NCBI GenBank assembly: GCA_902475285.1
Contig: CABRZA010000060.1
Coordinates: 1 to 13,767, forward strand
Source of the DNA: an uncultured Porphyromonadaceae bacterium
Lineage (GTDB): Bacteria > Bacteroidota > Bacteroidia > Bacteroidales > Muribaculaceae
Direction: 5' to 3'
Length of the DNA stretch: 13,767 nt
Positions 6,861-13,767 of this stretch are shown in pieces; position 1 is the first letter of the stretch; each line of letters begins with the position of its first letter. The notes under the pieces are model-generated. The model did no database searches, was not told where the DNA came from, and was given only the letters and a program-made list of their open reading frames with translations. The translations under genes and the position numbers were made by a program.

Positions 6861-7772
6861 TTAGAGGATGGCGCCGACGGCGCCGACGAACTCGTCGTCG
6901 GGCATGTCCCACGGCAGCCAGTGTATGGTGAATCCCCGGCGTTCCATGCCCCGGAACCATGTCATCTGTCGCTTGGCGAACTGATGTATGGCCGTCTCGA
7001 GGCCGAGCTCCATGGCCGGGCGGTCGATGGCACCGGTGAGGAAGAGGGTTATGTACTTGTATTCCAGACCGTAATAAATGAGGTCGTCGGGTGCGATGCC
7101 TCCGCGCAAGAGAGCCTCGACCTCGGCTGTCATGTCTTCTTGGTCGAAGCGGCGGCGCATACGTAGGCTTATGAGGCGCCGGCGCTCGTCGCGGGGTATG
7201 TCGATGCCCACAATCACGGCATTTTCGGGGCTTGCTTCGCGGGCGGCGCGTGCGGCGTCGGGGTTGTCGATGTAATACTGCTCTATTTCGATGGCGCGTA
7301 TGGCGCGGCGCGGATTGTCGATGTCGGTGACGTTGTGGAGAGTCTTCATCGCGGCGAGCATGGCTGCGAGCTCGTCGAGGTCCTTGCCCTCGAGGCTTCG
7401 GCGGAGGGCGGGATTCTCGGGCACGTCGGGGAGGACGATGCCTTTGAGCAGCGACTCCACATAGAGCCCCGAGCCGCCCACAACCACTGCACGGCGCCCG
7501 CGGGCGGCGATGCCGGCCATGGCACGGCGTGCGTCGCGGAGGTATTCGTAGAGGTTGTAGCGGTAACCGGCGGGGGCTACGTCGAGCATATGCACGGCCA
7601 TGCCGTGGGGGTATTCGCCGAGGTCCTTGCCGGTGCCGACGTCCATTCCTCGATACACCTGCCGGGAGTCGGCGCTGACAATCTCGCCGTCGAAAGCACG
7701 GGCCAGCAGTACGCCGCGGCGCGTCTTGCCGCACGCCGTGGGCCCGACGACGGCTATGGTGCGCTTACTCAT
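6861..7772 (-). CDS. miaA: tRNA dimethylallyltransferase MiaA
   Basis: 303 residues, a normal MiaA length. The enzyme transfers a dimethylallyl group from DMAPP to N6 of A37 in tRNAs reading UNN codons. The P-loop is GPTACGKT (residues 10-17), followed by the DSRQVYRGMDVGTGK motif (35-49, with catalytic D35), the LDVAPAGYRYNLYEY substrate segment, GGSGLY where many homologues have GGTGLY, NPRRAIRAIEI, and the C-terminal YGLEYKYIT and HQFAKRQMTWFRG tRNA-binding motifs. Bacteroidales often carry two MiaA paralogues, and the YGLEYKY/QMTWFRG pattern fits one of those lineages. The start overlaps the end of the upstream membrane-protein gene by 8 bases, suggesting translational coupling. Confidence 0.95.
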   Translation of the reverse strand: MSKRTIAVVGPTACGKTRRGVLLARAFDGEIVSADSRQVYRGMDVGTGKDLGEYPHGMAVHMLDVAPAGYRYNLYEYLRDARRAMAGIAARGRRAVVVGGSGLYVESLLKGIVLPDVPENPALRRSLEGKDLDELAAMLAAMKTLHNVTDIDNPRRAIRAIEIEQYYIDNPDAARAAREASPENAVIVGIDIPRDERRRLISLRMRRRFDQEDMTAEVEALLRGGIAPDDLIYYGLEYKYITLFLTGAIDRPAMELGLETAIHQFAKRQMTWFRGMERRGFTIHWLPWDMPDDEFVGAVGAIL

Positions 7773-9090
7773 CGGCCTGGTGCGTTTTGTGGCTGAACAC
7801 TCCGGTGAGACGCTCCCAGAAGTTGCGCAGGTGGTAGAAGGGCCGGTCTTCGTTGTTGTGCGCCACGTCGAACCACTTCTGGTCGTCGTAGTCGACCTTC
7901 CATTCGCGGAGGTCGCGGAGGCGGAATGTTGGGCGATAGTGGCGTATGGGGTAGAGGCGGCGTCCTTTCCGGTCGTAGGTCTTCCAGGCCATTGTCATGG
8001 TATGGATTCGGAAGAGCTCGTTGGCGAGGATGGGGTTGAGTGCGTTTCCGGCGAGGGCACGGTCGAGCATGTAGGGGTCGAACCACACGTTGTCGGGAGC
8101 GAAACGGCTGCGGTCGGCGTCGTCGGCAAAAACGGCATAGTGCACCATGTTGGAGCCGGTGGCGAAACCTTCGTTGGTGTAGCAATAGCGCATGGGGAGA
8201 TTGTCGACTCCCGTGAGGCCGTCGAAAATCAGGCGTGCCTGAGGCTCGCCTACCGAGGCAGTGCGTGCCACGATGGCTTCGACGGGGGTATCCCAGAGGT
8301 TGTCGGCACCGGGATGGAGGAGGAGTTCGTCGCCGCAGAAAATGAGGAATCGCACCGCCGTGCGTCCTACCTTGGCGCTGTGGCTGTCCTCGATGGTGCG
8401 GAAGAGCATCTTCATCGAATTGTACCGGCCGGCCATGAAGAGGAGCGAGAGAGCATACATGGCTATCGGGATGATGTTGAAGAAGAAGCGGTCGGGGGCG
8501 TTGAGGTTTGAGTTGATGTAGCGGGCGAAGTAGTACCAGTACTCCACGGCGCCTATCGCCGTGCTCACGACGGCGAGGATTGCGAGCTGATAGCGCGTCT
8601 CGCGGTAATATAGGGTTGCTATTATGCTGTCGCCGGCATAGTATCCGTTGCGGCGCTGGCACCGGCGGCAATAACCGTCGGCGAGTCCTCCGAAGAGCCA
8701 TACAAGCACCATGATTATGGTGACGGGGAATATGACCAGTGCGGTGATGAACGGAATCTCGCTGTTGTAGAGCCGGAGGTGTATCACCGTGGGTACGAGC
8801 CAGTCGGTGCAAAGAATCACGATGGCGAACATCACCATGGCGGCTACGAGCATTATCTTCGACGCCACACGGAGGACGAGGGAGCAGGCGTCGAGCGCCG
8901 GGGCGTCGGACGATTTGCTCCAGGCCACCAACGCCCAAGCCTCGGCCACGCATATGAAGGGCAGCCATATGCGGGGCACCAGCATGGAGAGGAGCAGCGG
9001 GAGGGTGATGGCGCCGTAGGCCATGGCCCAGTTACGCCACAGACCTCTGAGCACGTGGGGTACCTGGGATTTGTAGATTTCGTCGGCCAT
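7765..9090 (-). CDS. Six-TM membrane protein with a cytoplasmic C-terminal domain, unknown function
   Basis: 441 residues, not recognised. I see about six transmembrane helices (roughly 21-38, 40-57, 77-96, 112-134, 167-188, 201-221). A basic loop carrying C141-x-x-C144 follows TM4 (GYCRRCQRRNGYY). A 220-residue soluble domain (222-441), probably cytoplasmic, completes the protein. Its start AVRFLIFCGDELLL, the middle DTPVEAIVART and the end HYAVFADD...VWFDPYMLDRAL faintly resemble the strand order of a Nudix fold, but the Nudix box is absent. It lies 1 base after the peptidase gene and overlaps miaA by 8 bases, so all three are co-expressed. The two cysteines could bind metal or form a disulfide; neither is shown. 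Confidence 0.85.
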   Translation of the reverse strand: MADEIYKSQVPHVLRGLWRNWAMAYGAITLPLLLSMLVPRIWLPFICVAEAWALVAWSKSSDAPALDACSLVLRVASKIMLVAAMVMFAIVILCTDWLVPTVIHLRLYNSEIPFITALVIFPVTIIMVLVWLFGGLADGYCRRCQRRNGYYAGDSIIATLYYRETRYQLAILAVVSTAIGAVEYWYYFARYINSNLNAPDRFFFNIIPIAMYALSLLFMAGRYNSMKMLFRTIEDSHSAKVGRTAVRFLIFCGDELLLHPGADNLWDTPVEAIVARTASVGEPQARLIFDGLTGVDNLPMRYCYTNEGFATGSNMVHYAVFADDADRSRFAPDNVWFDPYMLDRALAGNALNPILANELFRIHTMTMAWKTYDRKGRRLYPIRHYRPTFRLRDLREWKVDYDDQKWFDVAHNNEDRPFYHLRNFWERLTGVFSHKTHQADE

Positions 9091-9091
9091 T

Positions 9092-11281
9092 TTATTTGAG
9101 TTTAGAGTCGAAGAAGGCGAGCATGCGCGCCCACACCACCTGGCGTGCGTTGCAGCCGTTGATGGAGTGGTTCATGTTGGGGAATGCGAACATGTCGCAG
9201 AGTATGCCCGCACTCTGGAAGGCCGACACGAGCTGGAGGCTGTTGGCGGGGTGAACGTTGTCGTCGGCTGTGCCGTACATAATCAGTAGGGGGCATCCGA
9301 GATGGAGTGAGCGGCGGATTACGGAAGCGTCGTCGTAGCCGCGCTCGTTCTGCTGCGGGGTGAGCATGTAGCGCTCGGTGTATACGGTGTCGTAGTAGCG
9401 CCAGTCGGTGACGGGAGCCACGGCCACGGCTGCGGCGTAGGGGTTGGCGTCGGCGGTGGCGCACATGAGGCTCTGGTAGCCGCCGTAGCTCCAGCCGTAG
9501 ATGCCTATGCGCTCGGGGTCGACGTAGGGGAGGGTTGCGGCGTAGCGTGCGGCGGCAATCTGGTCGTCGGTTTCAAGCTGGCCGAGGCGGCGGTATACGG
9601 CGGTGCGGAAGGCTGTGCCGCGTCCGCCGGTGCCTCGCCCGTCGACGCACACTATCACATATCCCTGACGGGCGAAGTAGTCTTCCCAGTCGAGCGACCA
9701 GCGGTCGAGCACCTGCTGCGAGCCGGGGCCGCTGTACTGGCTCATAATCACGGGGTAACGCTTGGACGGGTCGAAGCCTTCGGGCTTTATGATGTAGCCG
9801 TTGAGGTCGGTTCCGGCGGTGGTGAAGGAGAAGAACTCCTTGGGCATTTTGAGCGAAGCGGCGCGCGATGCGTAAGCCTCGTTGGTCTCGATGTCGCGGA
9901 GCTTGCGGCCGTCGGCGCGGTGCATGGCCGTGACGGGAGGCGTGGCGGTGTTGCTGTAAGTGAGGGTGTAGGCGGTGCAGCCGGGAGCGAACACTGCCGA
10001 CGCCGTGCCGTGGTCGGGGCTGATGGCCTCGGTGCGGCCCTTGCGGTCGAGGCGGTATACGGTGCGGTCGACGGGTCGCGGCGCGGCGGCCTGGAAGTAG
10101 AAGTTGCCGGCGGCGTCGCTGCCGTAGAAGTCGGTGGCGTCGGCGTTGTCCATGCTTACGGCGCCGAGAGGCTGCCCGGCATAGGAGTAGCGCATGAGGC
10201 GGAGCCAGCCCGATGCCGAGGTGGGGATGACGAAGCCGTCGGCGTTGAACGTGAGCAGCTCGTAGACCTCCGGCTCAATCCATGCCTTCGATTCGTCGAC
10301 ATACACCGAGCGGGCGACGGTCGACTTGGGGTTGACCCTGAAAAGCTCGAAGCGGTTCTGGTCGCGGTTGAGTGTCGACACCATGAGCTGTTCGGGCGTG
10401 GTGCCGTAGGCAATGCGCGGTATGTAGCAGGGGTCGCCCTCGGGGAATGCGAGGGTCTTGGTCTTGCGTGTCTCCACGTCGTAGCTGTGGAGGGTGACGG
10501 TGGAGTTGGCTTCGCCGGCCACGGGATATTTGTAGCTCAGCGTGCCGGGGTAGAGGGCGTATTCGTCCTTGGGGCTGCATGTGCCCTGATAGAGGGGGAG
10601 GGTGTAGAGGGGCACGCGGCTTTCGTCGAAGCGCACGTAGCAGAGGGTGAGGTTGTCGGGGGCCCATGCCATGAGCGATGTCACGCCGAACTCTTCCTCG
10701 TAGGTCCAGTCGGTGGCGCCGTTGATAATCTCGCCGGGCTTGGCGTCGGTAGTGACTGCTACCTCGGTGTTGTAGTCGAGCTTGGCGGCGTAGATGTTGC
10801 CGTCGGCCACGAACGCCACCATGCGCGAGTCGGGCGAGAAGAGGGGCGCGCTCTGGCGCGGGTGCGAGGCCGAGAGCGGGCGGAGGAGGCGCGAGCGCAC
10901 TTCGTAGACGAAGTACTGCGCCGTGGTGGAGCGTCGGTATATGCTGCGGCTGTCGCGGCTGATGAGGATTTTGGATGCGTCGGGGCTGAGGATGAAGTCC
11001 TCGAAGTCGGGAAGGACGGTCTCGCGGGTGTGGGTGATGTCGAAGAGCACGCTGCTTTCTTCGCCCGAGGATATTTCCTTCACTACGAGTCGTTTGCCGT
11101 CGGCGGAGCGCTCCACATACTGTGTGCCGCCGGGCATGAAGGTTACGGCGGCGTCGGCCGGACGGTTGGCGGGAGCGCAATAGGGCGCGAGCTGCGACAC
11201 TGCCGCCGAGCGCTGGCTTTGTGCATAGGCGCCGGAGCCGGCGACCAGAAGAAGAAGAAACAATATATGACGTATTTTCAT
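9092..11281 (-). CDS. Dipeptidyl peptidase IV-like S9 family serine peptidase
   Basis: 729 residues, close to the usual bacterial DPP4 length. It removes X-Pro (or X-Ala) dipeptides from peptide N-termini, probably in the periplasm. A signal peptide (MKIRHILFLLLLVAGSGAYA, residues 1-20) precedes the eight-bladed propeller (about 45-480), which carries the DPP4 hallmark DWTYEEEF (191-198, whose glutamates bind the substrate amino group). The alpha/beta hydrolase domain follows: the nucleophile is S598 in GWSYGG, the acid D673 in GTADDNVH and the base H705 in NMNHSI, all intact. It is the first gene of a four-gene unit and diverges from the amylase gene across a 125-base shared control region. 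DPP4-like enzymes are common in saccharolytic and proteolytic Bacteroidales. Close S9 relatives with other specificity cannot be excluded. Confidence 0.93.
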   Translation of the reverse strand: MKIRHILFLLLLVAGSGAYAQSQRSAAVSQLAPYCAPANRPADAAVTFMPGGTQYVERSADGKRLVVKEISSGEESSVLFDITHTRETVLPDFEDFILSPDASKILISRDSRSIYRRSTTAQYFVYEVRSRLLRPLSASHPRQSAPLFSPDSRMVAFVADGNIYAAKLDYNTEVAVTTDAKPGEIINGATDWTYEEEFGVTSLMAWAPDNLTLCYVRFDESRVPLYTLPLYQGTCSPKDEYALYPGTLSYKYPVAGEANSTVTLHSYDVETRKTKTLAFPEGDPCYIPRIAYGTTPEQLMVSTLNRDQNRFELFRVNPKSTVARSVYVDESKAWIEPEVYELLTFNADGFVIPTSASGWLRLMRYSYAGQPLGAVSMDNADATDFYGSDAAGNFYFQAAAPRPVDRTVYRLDRKGRTEAISPDHGTASAVFAPGCTAYTLTYSNTATPPVTAMHRADGRKLRDIETNEAYASRAASLKMPKEFFSFTTAGTDLNGYIIKPEGFDPSKRYPVIMSQYSGPGSQQVLDRWSLDWEDYFARQGYVIVCVDGRGTGGRGTAFRTAVYRRLGQLETDDQIAAARYAATLPYVDPERIGIYGWSYGGYQSLMCATADANPYAAAVAVAPVTDWRYYDTVYTERYMLTPQQNERGYDDASVIRRSLHLGCPLLIMYGTADDNVHPANSLQLVSAFQSAGILCDMFAFPNMNHSINGCNARQVVWARMLAFFDSKLK

Positions 11282-11312
11282 GTCGGCAATGGAATGTGTT
11301 GTGATTATTCTG

Positions 11313-11320
11313 CAAAATTA
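11313..11320 (-). promoter_or_regulatory. -7 element of the peptidase operon
   Basis: On the minus strand TAATTTTG (11320-11313) matches TAnnTTTG and lies 31 bases before the ATG at 11281. The expected -33 position has no clear TTTG (a TTTC occurs at a too-short spacing of 15), so the promoter may depend on an activator. Confidence 0.5.
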
Positions 11321-11329
11321 CGCATTAAT

Positions 11330-11343
11330 AAGGTAGAAACCTT
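11330..11343. repeat. Short inverted repeat between divergent promoters
   Basis: AAGGT (11330-11334) and ACCTT (11339-11343) are perfect inverted repeats around a 4-base centre. The right arm covers part of the amylase -33 element, and the site also falls near the -33 position of the peptidase promoter. It could be a shared operator, though 5-bp arms are easily met by chance. Confidence 0.25.
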
Positions 11344-11373
11344 GCCGAAATCGAAAAAAATTCACTACTTTTG
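11341..11373 (+). promoter_or_regulatory. Promoter of the alpha-amylase gene
   Basis: CTTG (11341-11344), one mismatch from TTTG, is followed after 21 bases by TACTTTTG (11366-11373), a full -7 match. The ATG at 11407 is 33 bases downstream. Confidence 0.65.
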
Positions 11374-11406
11374 CGTGCATTTTTGTGATTCAACCGCTAA
11401 TTTACC

Positions 11407-13488
11407 ATGATTAGAAAAACATTTCTTGCTCTTGCCGCCCTCGCCGGCATGACGGCTGCCGATGCGGCCAATCCTTACGGCCTCCCCGACAATATCCAGG
11501 ACGGCAACATCCTCCATCTCTTCGACTGGAACATCTCCGACATCCGCGCCGAGCTTCCGGCAATAGCCGAGGCCGGTTTCGGTGCCATACAGCTGTCGCC
11601 CATACAGGGCAACGCTGCCGACAACGCCGAATGGTTCTATGCCTATCTGCCCTACGATATGAAAATAATGTCGGGCGGCGTAGGGTCGAAGCCCACGCTC
11701 ACCGCCCTGTGCCAGGAGGCCGAGGGCTACGGCATAAAGGTGATTGTCGACGTTGTGGCCAACCATGTCAACGGGTCGTCGAGCCACCGCGCCTCGAAGT
11801 GGAACAACACCGCCTATTGGCACTCCACCAACTTCAAGGGCATCAACTACGGCGTGCGCAGCTCGATAACACACGACAACTTAGGCGACTATCCCGACCT
11901 CAACAGCGAGCACGCCGACGTGCAGGCTGCCGTAAAAACCTATGTGGAAGAACTTAAAGCCGCCGGCGTGAAGGGTATACGCTGGGATGCTGCGAAACAT
12001 ATCGGCCTTCCTTCGGAGGGCTGCGCCTTCTGGAGCACCGTAACCTCCGTGCCGGGCCTGTGGCACTACGGCGAGCTTCTCGACAGCCCCGGCGGCGACG
12101 AGAACGCCCTCGTGCCGGAATATATGAAATATATGTCGATTACCGACAACCGCTACTGCAACACCGTGCTCGACGACGTGCGCGCCGGCCGCGCCACCAC
12201 GAGTTTCGGCGCCTATACGGCCCGCGGCCTCAGCGCAAGCAAGCTCGTGTACTGGGCCGAGAGCCACGACACCTATGCCAACGACAACGGCGCCACCAAA
12301 TATGTGCCGCAGGCCGTAATCGACCGCGCGTGGGCCATCAACGCCTGCCGTCAGGGTGCTGCGGCGCTCTATCTGTCGCGTCCGTTCGAAACGAGCCGCA
12401 CGGCCATACGCGTGGGCGTGAAGGGCAGCGAGGCTTTCAAGGCAAAGCATATAGCCGCCGTCAACAAGTTGCGCAACGCAATGGGCGACACGCCCGAATA
12501 TCTTGCGTCGGCCGACGGCGTAACCGTCGTGACCCGCGCCGGCGGCGGTGCCTGCATCGTGGTGGGCAACGGCCAGGGTCGCAGCGTCAGCGTGCCCAAC
12601 GGCGGCGGTTATCTTCCTGCCGGTACCTACCGCGACCTCGTGAGCGGCAATACTTTTACCGCCACCGCAACCACCATCAGCGGCACGGTGGGCTCGACGG
12701 GTATAGCCGTGGTATACGACGAGAACGCCATCAACGCTCCCCGCATAGAGCTCTCGCCCTCGGGCACGAGCTTCGACACTCCCACCTTCACCGTTACGGC
12801 CACGCTTGTCAATGCCGAGCGCGGCAGCGTGAGCGTCGACGGCGGTGCCGAGATTGCCGTGAGCGCTTCGGGCACTCCTGTGGTGATAGGCGAGTGCATA
12901 CGCAAGGGCACCATCACTCTGCGCTGGACGGCAACCGCCGGCAGCGAGACGCGACAGGGTACGGCCACCTATACCAAGATTGATCCCGATGAGACTCCGG
13001 CCGACATGCCGTCGAGCTTCTATATCATCGGCGAGGTCGGCGGCGGCACCTGGTCGCCCTCGAAGGGTGTGGAAATGAAGGCCGAGGGCCCGCGCTTCAC
13101 CGCCACCACACGCATAGGCGGCTATTTCTCCTTCGCCAAATCGCTGGCATCGAACTGGAACGAGCTCAATGCCGACGGCAACCGCTGGGGCGTGGCCGCC
13201 GATGTCACCGCAAGCCTCGGGCAGGAAGTGACCCTCGTGCAGCTCAACGACCCCAAGGCCATCAGCATGACGGGCACCGTAAAGACCAAGGAATATACGG
13301 TGACTGTGAACTGGAGCACCAAGACCATGACCGTGACCGAGCCCGCAGGCATCGAGGGCGTTGAGGTTGAGGAAGCCGACGTTCCCGCCGAATACTACAC
13401 CCTCGACGGCCGCCGCGTAGAAAATCCCTCCGCCGGTCTCTACATCGTGCGTCGCGGCACCAAGGTGACCAAGACCTACATCCGCTGA
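11407..13488 (+). CDS. Secreted alpha-amylase, GH13 AmyE-like
   Basis: 693 residues. The signal peptide covers about residues 1-20. The GH13 barrel (about 25-360) is strikingly like Bacillus subtilis AmyE (subfamily GH13_28): ILHLFDWN, AIQLSPIQ, DVVANH (115-120), GIRWDAAKHI with nucleophile D194, YGELLDS with acid/base E223, and KLVYWAESHDTYAND with D288. It should cleave internal alpha-1,4 bonds of starch. Residues 365-440 are the amylase C-terminal beta domain. Residues 445-525 look like a starch-binding or chitobiase-C-like beta module (SVDGG...TATYTK), and 537-645 resemble a SusE/F- or amylase-type starch-binding module (FYIIGEVGGGTWSP...GYFSFA...NELNADGNRWG). The tail 658-693 (YYTLDGRRV...GLYIVRRGTKV) is the Bacteroidales sorting-like end. 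No susC/susD genes are near. The gene is monocistronic with its own promoter and terminator. Confidence 0.95.
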   Translation: MIRKTFLALAALAGMTAADAANPYGLPDNIQDGNILHLFDWNISDIRAELPAIAEAGFGAIQLSPIQGNAADNAEWFYAYLPYDMKIMSGGVGSKPTLTALCQEAEGYGIKVIVDVVANHVNGSSSHRASKWNNTAYWHSTNFKGINYGVRSSITHDNLGDYPDLNSEHADVQAAVKTYVEELKAAGVKGIRWDAAKHIGLPSEGCAFWSTVTSVPGLWHYGELLDSPGGDENALVPEYMKYMSITDNRYCNTVLDDVRAGRATTSFGAYTARGLSASKLVYWAESHDTYANDNGATKYVPQAVIDRAWAINACRQGAAALYLSRPFETSRTAIRVGVKGSEAFKAKHIAAVNKLRNAMGDTPEYLASADGVTVVTRAGGGACIVVGNGQGRSVSVPNGGGYLPAGTYRDLVSGNTFTATATTISGTVGSTGIAVVYDENAINAPRIELSPSGTSFDTPTFTVTATLVNAERGSVSVDGGAEIAVSASGTPVVIGECIRKGTITLRWTATAGSETRQGTATYTKIDPDETPADMPSSFYIIGEVGGGTWSPSKGVEMKAEGPRFTATTRIGGYFSFAKSLASNWNELNADGNRWGVAADVTASLGQEVTLVQLNDPKAISMTGTVKTKEYTVTVNWSTKTMTVTEPAGIEGVEVEEADVPAEYYTLDGRRVENPSAGLYIVRRGTKVTKTYIR

Positions 13489-13511
13489 TCGCACCCACAT
13501 TCAGCATCCCA

Positions 13512-13548
13512 TACCGCCTCGGTTACCTCACCGGGGCGGTAATATTTT
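13512..13548 (+). terminator. Intrinsic terminator after the amylase gene
   Basis: An 11-bp GC-rich stem (13512-13522 with 13531-13541, one T-G pair) closes an 8-base loop and is followed by ATATTTT. It begins 24 bases after the stop codon. Confidence 0.8.
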
Positions 13549-13554
13549 GCACAC

Positions 13555-13743
13555 ATGGAGTTGATTGCGACAAAGCTATGGAGATTTTCCCTCCCACCTC
13601 TAATCCCAGATTTCAAAGTGGTCGAATTTGACCATTTTAGTTATAATAAGTGCAGCTTAGCCGTCGTGTGTATTGAGCACATCGGAATGGATAGATTGCA
13701 CAAATTGGAAAGCGGCGACAACGATAGAAAATTGCTGAAATGA
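13555..13743 (+). CDS. Possible 62-residue protein at the AT-rich right edge
   Basis: ATG at 13555, stop TGA at 13741-13743. I counted 74 G/C in bases 13561-13740 (41%), well below the neighbouring amylase gene. The product (MELIATKLWRFSLPPLIPDF...) has no motif I recognise. Its stop overlaps a new ATG at 13740 in an ATGA arrangement; that second frame (MKKWYGGIP...) runs off the window. The overlap is typical of translationally coupled gene pairs, but both frames are too short to judge here. It starts only 7 bases after the amylase terminator and no promoter is seen, which weakens the case. A remnant of a mobile element or non-coding DNA is possible. Confidence 0.3.
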   Translation: MELIATKLWRFSLPPLIPDFKVVEFDHFSYNKCSLAVVCIEHIGMDRLHKLESGDNDRKLLK

Positions 13744-13767
13744 AGAAGTGGTATGGTGGAATTCCAT

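Noticed and set aside
9920..11410. 496-codon plus-strand frame antisense to the DPP4-like gene
   Set aside because: A glycine/valine/alanine-rich shadow with no motif; the peptidase on the other strand has its full catalytic triad.
11881..13500. 539-codon minus-strand frame antisense to the amylase
   Set aside because: The opposite strand encodes an amylase with all catalytic residues; this is a codon-bias shadow.
1..13767. CRISPR arrays, tRNA or rRNA genes, insertion sequences, toxin-antitoxin or defence genes
   Set aside because: I looked for regular repeats, cloverleaf-like patterns, transposase motifs and known defence motifs and saw none that hold up; only the two AT-rich edges remain undecided.

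Overview
The window looks like a chromosomal segment of a gut Bacteroidota, most likely order Bacteroidales and plausibly Muribaculaceae or a close relative. Four things point there. The promoters have the Bacteroidota form (TAnnTTTG at -7, in the best cases TTTG 20-21 bases upstream). The starts I chose show no clear Shine-Dalgarno sites. DUF4491 and the CTC-type L25 fit that group. Two secreted proteins end in the short tail typical of Bacteroidales secreted proteins ('...GLYIVR...', '...GIYIVK...'). The family assignment is inferred; no rRNA is present.

Layout. (1) 229-879 (-) encodes ribosomal protein L25, with a strong promoter facing left. (2) Diverging from it, 1044-2634 (+) is a compact three-gene envelope cluster: a membrane-anchored M23/LytM-like protein that lacks the zinc ligands, a VanZ-family membrane protein and a DUF4491 membrane protein. 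(3) 2878-5871 (+) is a single gene under its own promoter: a 997-residue secreted protein with an N-terminal glycerophosphodiester phosphodiesterase (GDPD) domain, a roughly 700-residue probable beta-propeller region and a C-terminal sorting-like tail. A good intrinsic terminator follows it. (4) 5943-11281 (-) is a tightly packed four-gene unit, transcribed in the order dipeptidyl peptidase IV-like peptidase (S9), six-TM membrane protein of unknown function, MiaA tRNA dimethylallyltransferase, secreted protein of unknown function. (5) Diverging from the peptidase, 11407-13488 (+) encodes a secreted AmyE-like alpha-amylase with accessory C-terminal domains, followed by a terminator. (6) Both window edges (1-228 and about 13550-13767) are AT-richer (40-41% GC in the stretches I counted, against 73% in one line inside the amylase gene) and hold only small, doubtful ORFs.

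Function together: most of the window is envelope and nutrient-scavenging machinery (peptidase, amylase, phosphodiesterase, LytM-like and VanZ proteins) set among housekeeping translation genes (L25, MiaA). I see no CRISPR array, phage, defence island, toxin-antitoxin pair, tRNA or rRNA. The best candidates for undescribed biology are the six-TM protein at 7765-9090, whose cytoplasmic part faintly resembles a degenerate Nudix fold, and the GDPD-propeller fusion. There is no gene-free stretch above 300 bases.
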